NCBI RefSeq assembly: GCF_017876535.1
Contig: NZ_JAGIOF010000004.1
Location: 186,001 to 250,000, forward strand
Reading direction: 5' to 3'
From: Paeniglutamicibacter kerguelensis
GTDB taxonomy: Bacteria > Actinomycetota > Actinomycetes > Actinomycetales > Micrococcaceae
DNA: 64,000 nt
A program made the position numbers and the translations under genes. Numbering within the stretch: position 1 is the first letter of the stretch; each line of letters begins with the position of its first letter. Positions 17,329-26,273 of this stretch are shown piece by piece. The notes beneath the pieces are model-generated. The model saw only the letters and a list, made by a program, of their open reading frames with translations, was not told the origin of the DNA and searched no databases.

Positions 17329-19134
17329 TTAGACGTAGTCCTTGTACTTTTCCAAGTGGCGGACCGGGGTGGAGAGTGCGTCGCGGCGGAACGGGTCGCC
17401 CAGTTCGCGGGTGCACATGATCTCGATGACGGTGGTCTTGCCGTCGACCATCTGGTTGTTCAGCGCCTCCTTGAGAGCGGAACCGACGTTCTCCAGCTTG
17501 TCCACGACGATGCCCTCGGCGCCCATGCTGCGGGCCATTTCGGCGAAGGACTCGCCGTTGTCCAGCTCGCCGGCGATGAAGCGGCGGTTGTAGAACTCGA
17601 CCTGGTTCTTCTTCTCGGCGCCCCACTGGCGGTTGCGGAAGACGATCGCGGTGACCGGGATGTCGTGGCGGACCGCGGTGAGGACCTCGCCCATGCTCAT
17701 GGCCCAGGCGCCGTCACCGGCGTAGGCGATGGCCGGACGGTGCGGGGCCGCGGCCTTGGCACCGATCATGGTCGGCAGCGCATAGCCGCAGTTGCCGAAG
17801 GACATCGGGGCGAAGAAGCTGCGCGGCTTCTCGAAGCGCAGGTAGCTGTGGGCAACCGAGTTAATGTTTCCGATGTCGGTGGAGACCATGACGTCTTCCG
17901 GCATCGCCTTTTCCAGTTCGCGAAGCACCTGGCGCGGGTGCAGCCAGTTGCCTTCCTCGCCTTCGGCCTCGGCGATGACGTCGAGCGAGTATTCGTCCTG
18001 CTCATGGGTCCACTCGGAGAGCTCCTGCTCCCAGGCTTCCTTCTCGGCCTTGATGGTTGCCGCGCGCTCGTCCTTGGTGCTGTCGGAGGCCAGGGTCTTG
18101 CCCTCGAGTCGTTTGGCCAGTTCGATGGCCACGGCCTTGGCGTCGCCGGTGATGCCTACGGCGATCTTCTTGACCAGACCGAGCTTGGTGTGGTCCGCGT
18201 CGATCTGGATGATCTTGGCCTCGGTGGGCCAGTAGGCCTGGCCGTACTGCGGCAGGGTGCCGAACGGGCCAAGCCGGGTGCCGAGGGCGATCACGACGTC
18301 GGCCTGCGAGATCAGCTTCATGCCGGCCTTGGATCCCTGGTAGCCCAGCGGGCCCGCCCAGAGCGGGTGGCTGGCCGGGAAGGAGTCGTTGTGCTGGTAG
18401 CTGTTGACCACCGGTGCGCCGAGGCGCTCGGCCAGCGCCTTGCATTCCTCCACGCCGTCGGCCATGACCACGCCGCCGCCGGAAACGATGACGGGGAACT
18501 TGGCGGTCGACAGCAGATCGATGGCCTCGTCGAGGGACTTGGTGCCGCCGGCGCCGCGGTCCACGCGGCGCGGGGCCGGGATCTCGGTGATCGATTCGCC
18601 GTAGAAGTAGTCGCGCGGGATGTTCAGCTGGGTCGGGCCGTTTTCGCTCATGGCGCGGTCGAAGCAGCGTGCGGTGAATTCCGCCATGCGGTTCGGGTGG
18701 GTCACGTGGCCCTGGTACTTGGTGAACTCCTGGAACATCGGGAGCTGGTTTGCTTCCTGGAAGCCGCCCAGGCCGATGGTGTTGGTTCCGGCCTCCGGGG
18801 TGATGATGACGACCGGGCTGTGTGCCCAGTAGGCCGCGGCGATGCCGGTGACGCAGTTGGAGATGCCGGGGCCATTCTGGCCGATGACCACGCCGTGGCG
18901 GCCGGAGGCCCGTGCATAGCCGTCGGCCATGTGTGCCGCGCCCTGCTCGTGGACCACGGGGACCAGGCGGATGCCGGCCGGGGCGAAGATGTCCATGGCA
19001 TCCATGAACGCGGAGCCCATGATGCCGAAGATGTCGGTGACGTCGTTGGACACCAGGGTCTCAACGAAGGCTTCCGACGACGTCATCTTCTGGGCGCCCT
19101 TGGTTACTTCGCGGGAAGTGGCCTTTTCGGTCAT
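17329..19134 (-). CDS. xsc: Sulfoacetaldehyde acetyltransferase
   Basis: 601-residue thiamine-diphosphate enzyme (EC 2.3.3.15) converting sulfoacetaldehyde plus phosphate into acetyl phosphate plus sulfite, the C-S cleaving step of taurine dissimilation. Three ThDP-fold domains are visible: the Pyr domain with FGIMGSAFMDAMD and the catalytic Glu in VPVVHEQGAAHMADGYARAS; the central domain (KLISQADVVIALGTRLGPFG); and the PP domain with the metal-binding motif AYAGDGAWAMS and FRNRQWGAEKKN. The Xsc-type IGQNGPGISNCVTG loop is present. Length is normal. ATG 19134 is preceded by AAGGAGAG. It is divergent from iclR-cobS-cobT. Confidence 0.93.
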   Translation of the reverse strand: MTEKATSREVTKGAQKMTSSEAFVETLVSNDVTDIFGIMGSAFMDAMDIFAPAGIRLVPVVHEQGAAHMADGYARASGRHGVVIGQNGPGISNCVTGIAAAYWAHSPVVIITPEAGTNTIGLGGFQEANQLPMFQEFTKYQGHVTHPNRMAEFTARCFDRAMSENGPTQLNIPRDYFYGESITEIPAPRRVDRGAGGTKSLDEAIDLLSTAKFPVIVSGGGVVMADGVEECKALAERLGAPVVNSYQHNDSFPASHPLWAGPLGYQGSKAGMKLISQADVVIALGTRLGPFGTLPQYGQAYWPTEAKIIQIDADHTKLGLVKKIAVGITGDAKAVAIELAKRLEGKTLASDSTKDERAATIKAEKEAWEQELSEWTHEQDEYSLDVIAEAEGEEGNWLHPRQVLRELEKAMPEDVMVSTDIGNINSVAHSYLRFEKPRSFFAPMSFGNCGYALPTMIGAKAAAPHRPAIAYAGDGAWAMSMGEVLTAVRHDIPVTAIVFRNRQWGAEKKNQVEFYNRRFIAGELDNGESFAEMARSMGAEGIVVDKLENVGSALKEALNNQMVDGKTTVIEIMCTRELGDPFRRDALSTPVRHLEKYKDYV

Positions 19135-19326
19135 AACTACTCTCCTTCGGGGTATCGAAACCTCACCATCGGGCAAAGTTCCAAAAAATGGTTCGTTTTG
19201 TTCCCAAAAGCGGGATTAATGACAAAACTATGCGATCCAAATCACATCCGTCAACCCCCTGTTCCATTTATTCTTCTCACTGATACGATTTAATGAAACT
19301 TCGCATATCGGCAGATCGGACCAATC
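19135..19326. promoter_or_regulatory. Divergent promoter region xsc / iclR
   Basis: 192 AT-rich bases shared by xsc and the iclR-cobS-cobT operon. Candidate sites: an inverted repeat GTTTTGT (19195-19201) and ACAAAAC (19222-19228) spaced by 20 bases; a CRP-like imperfect site TGCGA-TCCAAA-TCACA at 19231-19246; and a GCAAAGT box at 19173-19179, the core of the RamB motif as I recall it. The adjacent IclR protein is expected to bind here. Confidence 0.5.
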
Positions 19327-20166
19327 ATGGAAAACCTCACGGAACCGGAACTCGGACCCGCGGGTGCCGTCCAGGGGGAAACCCCGGCCCTTCGGCTGTT
19401 CGCGTTGCTCGAGCTGATCACCACCCGCGACCAGCTCTTTACGCTGCAGTCATTGGTTGACCAGACGGGCCTGCCCAAGCCGACGCTGCACCGCATGCTG
19501 CAGCAGTTGGAAGGCGCTAACCTGCTGACCCGGCAGAGCGACGGCCGGCATTACGGGACGGGCTCTCGCATGCGGCGCATGGCCGAGGACGTGCTGCTGA
19601 ACGACACCCGCTACGGGACCCGCCACGCGATCCTGCGCCGCCTGGTCGACGAGATCGGCGAAAGCTGCAACATCACGGCACTGTCCGGCAACGAGGTCAT
19701 CTACCTTGACCGAGTGGAAACCAACGAACCTATTCGCGTCCATCTGGGTCCGGGCTCGCGCGTACCGGTGCACTGCTCGGCCAGCGGAAAGATGATCCTT
19801 TCCCAGTTCGGCCCCACGCAGCGCGAACGCGTGCTTGCCACCGGGGCCCTGCAGCGCTTCACCGCCCACACCCTCACCGACACGGCCGAGATAGAGGCCG
19901 AACTCGACCAGATCCGCCTCCACGGTTACGCGCTGGACCGCCAGGAGTTCCTCGACGGGCTGGTCTGCTTGGCCGTCCTGGTCCCGAACTCCTCCGGGCG
20001 CTCGAACCTTTGCGTGGCGGTGCAGGCGCCGATGATGCGCAAGAGCACCGACGACCTGATCAAGCTGCTGCCGGCCCTGCGGCTGGCCGCGGAAAGCATC
20101 GCCCGCATCGAGGACCACGCGGACCTGGGTTCCCCGGAATCCGAACCGCTTGTGGTCGGGTGGTGA
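19327..20166 (+). CDS. IclR-family transcriptional regulator
   Basis: 279 residues. N-terminal winged helix at about 20-75 (LQSLVDQTGLPKPTLHRML as recognition region) joined to an IclR effector domain (about 95-265) with LSGNEVIYLDRVE, PVHCSASGKMILSQF and DRQEFLDGLVCLAVLV. IclR regulators usually bind a small acid or pathway intermediate and control a divergent catabolic operon plus themselves. Here the divergent gene is xsc, so sulfoacetaldehyde, acetyl phosphate or a related metabolite is a plausible effector. The cobS-like gene starts four bases after its stop, putting the regulator and the ATPase/VWA pair in one transcript. Confidence 0.92.
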   Translation: MENLTEPELGPAGAVQGETPALRLFALLELITTRDQLFTLQSLVDQTGLPKPTLHRMLQQLEGANLLTRQSDGRHYGTGSRMRRMAEDVLLNDTRYGTRHAILRRLVDEIGESCNITALSGNEVIYLDRVETNEPIRVHLGPGSRVPVHCSASGKMILSQFGPTQRERVLATGALQRFTAHTLTDTAEIEAELDQIRLHGYALDRQEFLDGLVCLAVLVPNSSGRSNLCVAVQAPMMRKSTDDLIKLLPALRLAAESIARIEDHADLGSPESEPLVVGW

Positions 20167-20170
20167 GGAA

Positions 20171-21148
20171 ATGAACGAGATCCAGGCGCCCGGCCAGTCC
20201 CCCGTGTCGGTGCGCGAGGTCTTCGGCATCGACAGCGACCTGCGCGTCGCCAAGTTCGCCGAACGCACCGAACACGTACCGCAGATCGATCCCGCCTACC
20301 GTTTCAACCGCGACACCACCCTGGCCATCCTGGCCGGCTTCACGCACAACAGCCGCGTCATGGTCCAGGGATTGCACGGCACCGGGAAATCCACCCACAT
20401 CGAACAAGTCGCCGCCCGGCTGAACTGGCCCGCCATGCGCGTGAACCTGGACGGGCACATCAGCCGGCTGGACCTGGTCGGCAAGGACACCGTGGTCGTC
20501 CGGGACGGCCAACCCGCCACCCAGTTCCAGGAGGGCGTGGTGCCCTGGGCGATGGTCCAGCCCATGGCCTTGATCTTCGACGAATACGACGCCGGGCGCC
20601 CGGACGTGATGTTCGTGATCCAGCGCCTGCTGGAGCGCGAGGGCAGCTTCACGCTGACCGACCAGAACCGGGTCATCCACCCGCACCCGCACTTCAGGCT
20701 TTTTGCCACGTCCAACACCGTGGGACTGGGCAACCTCAACGGCATGTACCACGGGGTGCAGCGGCTGAACCATGCGCAGCTGGACCGCTGGAACATCGTG
20801 GCGGCGCTGAACTACCTGCCCCTCGAGGACGAGGCGCAGATCGTCGCGGCCCGTGTCCCGGCGCTTGCCGACGCCAACGGCATGGAACTAATCCGCTCCA
20901 TGGTGCAGGTCGCCACGCTGACCCGCGACGGCTTTGCCGCCGGCGACATCTCCACGCTCATGTCCCCGCGCACGGTGATCACCTGGGCGGAGAACATCTC
21001 GATCTTCCGCGACCCGGGCCTGGCCTTCCGGCTTTCCTTCGTCAACAAGTGCGACGAGGCCGAACGCTTCACCATCTCCGAGTACTACCAGCGGTGCTTC
21101 GCCTCCGAACTCGACGAGTCGTTCGCGCTCGTCCCGGCCGGAGTCTAG
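20171..21148 (+). CDS. Orphan CobS-like AAA+ ATPase
   Basis: 325-residue MoxR/CobS-type AAA+ ATPase. Walker A GLHGTGKSTH is near residue 75, Walker B LIFDEYDAG near 137, and sensor 1 region FRLFATSNTVGLG near 180. The overall sequence, including NLDGHISRLDLVGKD, is closest to the CobS subunit of aerobic cobaltochelatase, where it works with CobT to drive metal insertion by CobN. No CobN or other cobalamin genes occur in this window. ATG 20171 follows the iclR stop by four bases with GAGGAA upstream. The VWA gene follows after four bases. Likely a remodelling ATPase acting on a local metabolic protein (inference). Confidence 0.9.
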   Translation: MNEIQAPGQSPVSVREVFGIDSDLRVAKFAERTEHVPQIDPAYRFNRDTTLAILAGFTHNSRVMVQGLHGTGKSTHIEQVAARLNWPAMRVNLDGHISRLDLVGKDTVVVRDGQPATQFQEGVVPWAMVQPMALIFDEYDAGRPDVMFVIQRLLEREGSFTLTDQNRVIHPHPHFRLFATSNTVGLGNLNGMYHGVQRLNHAQLDRWNIVAALNYLPLEDEAQIVAARVPALADANGMELIRSMVQVATLTRDGFAAGDISTLMSPRTVITWAENISIFRDPGLAFRLSFVNKCDEAERFTISEYYQRCFASELDESFALVPAGV

Positions 21149-21152
21149 GGAC

Positions 21153-22880
21153 GTGGGTGCCGCGGGCGCGCAGCTTGCCTCAGAACGCCGGACCCAGGAA
21201 ATCCGGCAGCTGTGCGCGGCCAGCCTGCGCGCCCTGGCCCGGGACCCGGCGCTGGACCTGCTCGGACGGCATGTCTACCGCGGGACCAACATCCTGGCAT
21301 TGAACGCCCCGCACCTCTATCCACCCCCCGAGACGGCATCCTTCGAATCTTTCAGGGGCGCCAGCGACGGCATGGCATTGCGTGTGCTGCATTCGGACGC
21401 GGCAATGCACCGCGCGGCCCTACCCGAATCCCCCAGTGCCAGACTGGTGTTCGAGGTCCTCGAACAATTCCGCTGCGAATCCCTCGCGGACCTTCCCGGG
21501 GTGCTCGCCAACCTCCGCCTGAGCCACGAGACCTGGTCAAAGGAATACCTGGCCTCGGGGTTCACCGAAACCGCCCTCGGCATCTTGCTGTACACAATCT
21601 TCCAGGTCACCCGCTCAAGGATCACCGGCGAACCCGTCGTCGAGGAATCCGAGGACATGATCGAATCCACCCGGGCCAACCTCGCCGGCTCGCTGGGCCA
21701 CCTGCTTCCGGCCCTGCGCCGGCACCGGGAAGACCAATGCGCCTTCGCTACAGCCGCCCTGAAGATTGCCGAGCTGGTGGCCGAAAACGTCGACGCCCTC
21801 GAGGCCCGGCAGAAACCCAAGCCCAAGGCGAAAGACGGGAGGGCCAGGGAATCGGCGTTCGCCCTGCTGTTGGACGTGGAACATGAGGCCACGCAGATCG
21901 GCACGGCGGCATCCGGCACCAGCGCCGCGCTGTCCGGTTCCACGCAGGGATACACGGTTTTCACCCGGGCCTACGACAAGGAACTCCGGGCCGCGTCGTT
22001 GGTGCGCAAGGAATTGCTTCAGGGATACCGCGAACGTGTTGCCGCCCGCGTGCACACCGAGGCCGTGAACGTGCAGCTCCTTGCCAAACGCCTGCAGGCG
22101 TTGCTCTGCGTGCCGGAGGAATCCGGTTTCGACTCGGGCAAGGAGGAAGGGGTGCTGGACGGCTCGCGGCTGACCCAATTGGTGGCCTCCCCCGTCGAAC
22201 GCAGGCTCTTCAAGACCCAACGCCTCGAACCCCGGGCCGCCACAACACTCACGTTCCTTGTCGATTGCTCGGGCTCTATGAAACAACACACCGAGGGGCT
22301 CGCCGCCTTCCTCGACGTCCTGGTGCGCGCGCTCGAGCGCATCGAGGTTCCCTGCGAGGTCCTCGGCTACACCACCGGGGCATGGAACGGCGGACGGGCG
22401 CTGAAGGATTGGCGGCGGGCCGGCGCACAGGGAAACCCCGGTCGCCTCAACGAGCTGAACCACCTGATTTTCAAGGACGCCGAAACCTCCTGGCGCACCG
22501 GACGTGACGGCCTGGCCGCCATGCTGAAACAGACCCTGTACCGGGAGGGGGTCGACGGGGAGGCCGTGCGCTGGGCCGCTTCCCGGCTGGCCAAGCGCGA
22601 GGAGGAACGCAGGATCCTTATTGTCATTTCCGACGGCAGCCCCGCAGACGGGGCCACAGCCAACGCAAACGACGAAAACTACCTGCAGCACGACCTCACG
22701 CAGGTGGTGCGCGGGATCGAGTCCGCGGGGGAAATCGGCATCGCAGGACTCGGCCTGGGCCTGGACATGAGCCCGTACTTCAGGCGCAACCTGATCCTCG
22801 ACGCCGAACGCTTAGGCGGCTCCGAATCCGTCCGCGACTTGCTGGGGCTGCTCGAACGATCGCTTCGCTTGGCGCACTGA
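21153..22880 (+). CDS. CobT-like von Willebrand A domain protein
   Basis: 575 residues, GTG start four bases after the CobS-like stop. The N-terminal 300 residues are mostly helical with a charged segment (RQKPKPKAKDGRARES). The C-terminal VWA domain begins near residue 365 with an intact MIDAS, LVDCSGSMKQH (DxSxS), and includes the CobT-like GYTTGAWNGGRALKDWRRAG and VISDGSPADGATANANDENY. This is the usual partner of a CobS/MoxR ATPase; the VWA part is thought to dock substrate through a metal ion. The acidic stretch of true CobT is not obvious. Its target is unknown; neighbouring Xsc is a candidate. Confidence 0.88.
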   Translation: MGAAGAQLASERRTQEIRQLCAASLRALARDPALDLLGRHVYRGTNILALNAPHLYPPPETASFESFRGASDGMALRVLHSDAAMHRAALPESPSARLVFEVLEQFRCESLADLPGVLANLRLSHETWSKEYLASGFTETALGILLYTIFQVTRSRITGEPVVEESEDMIESTRANLAGSLGHLLPALRRHREDQCAFATAALKIAELVAENVDALEARQKPKPKAKDGRARESAFALLLDVEHEATQIGTAASGTSAALSGSTQGYTVFTRAYDKELRAASLVRKELLQGYRERVAARVHTEAVNVQLLAKRLQALLCVPEESGFDSGKEEGVLDGSRLTQLVASPVERRLFKTQRLEPRAATTLTFLVDCSGSMKQHTEGLAAFLDVLVRALERIEVPCEVLGYTTGAWNGGRALKDWRRAGAQGNPGRLNELNHLIFKDAETSWRTGRDGLAAMLKQTLYREGVDGEAVRWAASRLAKREEERRILIVISDGSPADGATANANDENYLQHDLTQVVRGIESAGEIGIAGLGLGLDMSPYFRRNLILDAERLGGSESVRDLLGLLERSLRLAH

Positions 22881-22930
22881 ACGGACCGCTGCCGCTCCGG
22901 GTCGGACTCCGACCGCGGGCCAACGACCGG

Positions 22931-23323
22931 TCAGGCGCCGCGGGTGGGCGGTTTCGCCGCGCGCCGATCCCCGAAGTCGATCACCGCAAGGGACAGCCCG
23001 AGCAGGCCGGCGGTGGAGAGGATCCACAGTGCGAAACAGCCGATGTCGCCGGCCGACCCCTCCACGCTGCCCAGGGCGAGCAACATGGAACTGGCAACGG
23101 CGGAAAGCACCGCGAGGACCATCATTCCGGGGAACAGGAAACGCCGGGCACCGTCACCGCTACGGCCCCGATTCCGTTCAATCCAGCCATGAGCGGCCGG
23201 CACGGCAAAGGCCAGCACCAGGGCCGCCACGTGGCCCGATATGTACAGCTCATCAACACGCGGAAGCAACAATCCACAGGCAAGGGCCAGGAATGCGATG
23301 ACCGCCGGAACTGCCCTCATCAT
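22931..23323 (-). CDS. Small integral membrane protein, unknown function
   Basis: About 130 residues with four hydrophobic segments (residues about 3-20, 28-45, 60-80 and 95-115) and a basic C-terminal tail. No recognised motif. Start taken at ATG 23323 (a second ATG follows at 23320) because AAAGGGATT precedes it; the longer upstream frame lacks a ribosome binding site. It is convergent with the CobT-like gene and downstream of the permease region but separated from it by a terminator, so it need not belong to the taurine pathway. Confidence 0.6.
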   Translation of the reverse strand: MMRAVPAVIAFLALACGLLLPRVDELYISGHVAALVLAFAVPAAHGWIERNRGRSGDGARRFLFPGMMVLAVLSAVASSMLLALGSVEGSAGDIGCFALWILSTAGLLGLSLAVIDFGDRRAAKPPTRGA

Positions 23324-23543
23324 GGAATCCCTTTCACGCGTGCCCAAGCAATCCACGCCCCAGACTACTCGCACCCAATCCAGCCGTTGTCCGGGATCTC
23401 AGGCCGGAGCCCTGGCCCCTGCGGCGTGTTGTGGCGAAAGCCTAACAACGCATTCCGCCGAAAAACCCAAGCAGCGGGGGGGGTCGGTTTCCTATAGTCC
23501 CTCCTGCGGTGCGCTATGAGCCGGCCGCCCAAACACATAAGTA

Positions 23544-23587
23544 TGGTGTGCCGGGGCGGCGACATCCGTCGCTGTCCCGGCACACCA
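23544..23587 (-). terminator. Terminator of the permease operon
   Basis: Arms TGGTGTGCCGGG and CCCGGCACACCA with an inner GCGAC/GTCGC pair, 24 bases past the permease stop. It ends the alr-tpa-pta-permease run on the minus strand. Confidence 0.8.
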
Positions 23588-23610
23588 CACCGTAGGTTTT
23601 GCCTGGGGCT

Positions 23611-25161
23611 CTAGGCCGTTGCCCGGCGGCTCGCGGACTTGAGTTCGCTGCCTTCGGGGCGCGGAGCTCCCAGCACCAGGATGTCGACCTGGTCGTCGGT
23701 CAGCGTTTTGTTGTGCTTGCGGCGCATCAGGAAGAAAACGACGCCCAGCAGCGACCAGACAGCCAGTGCCAGCATGGATTCCTTGCCCAGCGCGCCCGGG
23801 GAACCGGGGATCAGCAACAGACCCATGAAGACCATGGATGTCACCGCGCCAAGCGCGCTGAGCACCTTCTTTGACGTCGAGTTGGTGCCTTCCAGGGTAC
23901 CCTCGCGCACCGGGGCCCCGGTGGTGCGGAAGAGGCGGAACGCGCACAGACAGGTGTAGAGGTAGGCGACGGTGACACCGACGGCCGACATGTCAACCAC
24001 CCAGGTCAGTGCCGCACGGCCAAACCACGGACTGATCAGGCATACGGCGCCGACGAAGATGATGCCGATGTAGGGGGTCTTGTACTTCGGGTGCAGTCGG
24101 GCAAACATCTTCGGAACCATTTGGGCGCGGCCCATGCCCAACAGGATGCGGCTGGCCGACACGTAGAAACCGTTCAGTCCGGTGCTCACGCCCATGGTGA
24201 TGCCGATGGTCAGCAGCAGCATACCGCTTCCGCCCATCACGCCGGTCAGCGCGTCCGCGGTGCCCCAGGCAGATTCACCGGCGACCAGGGCTTCCCATGG
24301 TGCGGCCATCGCCACCGCGGCAATCATGGCCGCGTACAGCAGCGCCGCGGCGAGCAGTGCCAGGACGATCAGCCGCATGGCCTTGGACGGCGGGAAATCG
24401 AATTCTTCGGCCGCCTGCGGCACGTTGTCGAAGCCGATGAAGGCCCACGGGGCGATTGCGACGATCGCCGCAATGGCCGCAATCGGGTTCACTCCCTGGG
24501 GGAAGGCTGGCATCGCGTTGGAGAAGACGACCTGCGGGCTGGCAATGACTGCCACCAGGATGCATGCGACGGCAACGAGCATGATGACGCAGGCGATGAA
24601 CTGGATCTGGCCCGACAGTGCGGTGCCGCGGATGTTCAGGTAGGCGAAGACCGCCAGGGCAACCATGGAAATGATGACCTCCACCAGATACACGTCCCAG
24701 CCGGCCACCGAGTACAGGTAACCCTGCTGGACCACGTCCGGCATGAGCTTCCTGAAAAGCAGCGCCAGCGCCGAGGCATTCAGCGCCACGATGCAGGTGT
24801 AGCCCAGGGTCAGGTACCAACCACAGAAGAAGGCGTGGGTTCGCCCGAAGCCGACTAAGGCAAAGGCCAATTCGCCGCCGGACACCGGGAACGACTTGAT
24901 GAGGAATCCGTAGCTGACGGCAATGAGCACCATGAGCGCACCGCCGATCATGAAACCTGAGACCGCTCCGAGAGGTCCGCCCATGGCCAACCAGTCGGTG
25001 GGGAGAATGAACGCGCCCCAGCCCACTGCGGAGCCCAGGGCAATGGCCCAGACCCAGCGGGCCTTGAGAGTTTTTTGCATGCGTTCGGGCTGGTCGTCTC
25101 CGGCACCGGACAGGCTCGTGGCCATGGGGTTCGCCACCGGCTTATCTGTTGTCGCTTTCAT
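23611..25161 (-). CDS. APC-superfamily amino acid permease, probable taurine/alanine carrier
   Basis: 516 residues with about 12 membrane segments. The first segment carries the APC substrate-loop sequence AIALGSAVGWGAFILPTDWL, and an APWAFIGFDNVPQAAEEF segment matches the conserved sixth-segment region. Basic, soluble ends. It lies 73 bases downstream of pta in the same orientation, at the end of the taurine operon, so taurine uptake or exchange of alanine are the likely roles. Family members carry many amino acids and amines, so the substrate is inferred from context only. Confidence 0.85.
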   Translation of the reverse strand: MKATTDKPVANPMATSLSGAGDDQPERMQKTLKARWVWAIALGSAVGWGAFILPTDWLAMGGPLGAVSGFMIGGALMVLIAVSYGFLIKSFPVSGGELAFALVGFGRTHAFFCGWYLTLGYTCIVALNASALALLFRKLMPDVVQQGYLYSVAGWDVYLVEVIISMVALAVFAYLNIRGTALSGQIQFIACVIMLVAVACILVAVIASPQVVFSNAMPAFPQGVNPIAAIAAIVAIAPWAFIGFDNVPQAAEEFDFPPSKAMRLIVLALLAAALLYAAMIAAVAMAAPWEALVAGESAWGTADALTGVMGGSGMLLLTIGITMGVSTGLNGFYVSASRILLGMGRAQMVPKMFARLHPKYKTPYIGIIFVGAVCLISPWFGRAALTWVVDMSAVGVTVAYLYTCLCAFRLFRTTGAPVREGTLEGTNSTSKKVLSALGAVTSMVFMGLLLIPGSPGALGKESMLALAVWSLLGVVFFLMRRKHNKTLTDDQVDILVLGAPRPEGSELKSASRRATA

Positions 25162-25234
25162 TGGAACCTCGTTCTTGATGGATGGCTAGAGTGCCATCGC
25201 AAGTGATGACCGGTCCTTGGGGAACCGTACAGGG

Positions 25235-26248
25235 TCACGATTTCTGGGACTGCATCATGCTGATAAGTGAAACGTTGACGATGTCCGCGACGCACGCGCC
25301 GCGGGACAGGTCGTTGATCGGTGCGGCCAAGCCCTGCAGGATCGGGCCGTAGGCTTCCGCCCCCGCCAAGCGCTGGGTGATTTTGTACCCGATGTTGCCC
25401 GCGGCCAGGTTCGGGAAGATGAACACGTTGGCGTGCCCGGCCACCGCCGACTGCGGGGCCTTGGACGCGGCGACCGATTCAAGAAGGGCGGCGTCGAATT
25501 GGAGTTCGCCGTCGATCTGAAGGGCCGGGTGCCGGGTGCGGGCCAGAGCCGTTGCCTCGCGAACCGCTGAAATGGTTTCGTGCTCGGCGCTTCCAGCGGT
25601 GGAGAAGGACAGCATGGCCACTGCCGGTTCCTCGCCGGTGAGTGCGGCGAAGGTCTTGGCCGTCGCGGCGGCGATGTCCGCCAGCTGCCCGGCATCGGGT
25701 TCGGGGATGACCGCGCAGTCCCCGTATCCCAGGTAGCGGCCGTCGGACAGCCGCATCAGGAAGGACGAGGACACCGTGCCGGCCCCCGGCGCCGTGCCCA
25801 CCAGGCGCAGGGCGGCCCGCAACACGTCCGCGGTGGGCCGGGTTGCCCCGGCCACCGCCGCGTCGGCCAGTCCGGACGGGACCGCGGCGACGGCCAGGAA
25901 CAGCGGGTCATCCATCCAGCCGGCCGTCCTGGCCGCCCCGAGCGCCTCGCACTTCTTGGCCAGGTGAACGCCGGCGGGGCCGGCGCGGAGTTCGGCCGCT
26001 CCCATCACGGTGGTGTCCCCGGTGAGTGCGATGCCTTGTTGCCGCGCAATGGCCGACACTGCATCGCCCTCACCCACAAGGATGGTTTCCACCCCGAACC
26101 CGTTCAGGATGGCCGCCGCTTCCACTGCCCGGCGGTCTTCGCCGTCGGCCAGCACGATGCGGCCCCGGGCGCCGTGCGCGGTGCCGGCAAGAAAGCGTGC
26201 CAGCATGTTTTCGTCGACGCCCGAGGGCCGCACCGGTGCAATGGTCAT
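25235..26248 (-). CDS. pta: Phosphate acetyltransferase
   Basis: 337-residue single-domain Pta (EC 2.3.1.8), the short form without the DRTGG/BioD-like N-terminus. Family segments: GRIVLADGEDRRAVEAAAIL near 30, a central VGTAPGAGTVSSSFLM, and the C-terminal VAGHANVFIFPNLAAGNIGYK, which holds the conserved Pta signature. It converts acetyl phosphate from Xsc plus CoA into acetyl-CoA, the last pathway step. It starts 25 bases after the tpa stop and shares that transcript. Pairing of a dedicated pta with xsc is well known in taurine degraders. Confidence 0.92.
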   Translation of the reverse strand: MTIAPVRPSGVDENMLARFLAGTAHGARGRIVLADGEDRRAVEAAAILNGFGVETILVGEGDAVSAIARQQGIALTGDTTVMGAAELRAGPAGVHLAKKCEALGAARTAGWMDDPLFLAVAAVPSGLADAAVAGATRPTADVLRAALRLVGTAPGAGTVSSSFLMRLSDGRYLGYGDCAVIPEPDAGQLADIAAATAKTFAALTGEEPAVAMLSFSTAGSAEHETISAVREATALARTRHPALQIDGELQFDAALLESVAASKAPQSAVAGHANVFIFPNLAAGNIGYKITQRLAGAEAYGPILQGLAAPINDLSRGACVADIVNVSLISMMQSQKS

Positions 26249-26273
26249 CGGATTTTTTCCCTATCCCCGTGCC

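Noticed and set aside
15769..19293. 1174-codon plus-strand open frame across dadA and xsc
   Set aside because: It is antisense to two convincing enzymes and spans their gap. Composition is typical of antisense reading of biased codons.
20171..22880. Cobalamin biosynthesis function for the CobS/CobT-like pair
   Set aside because: No CobN or other corrin gene in the window, and the pair is in an operon with iclR beside xsc. Not excluded if CobN lies elsewhere.
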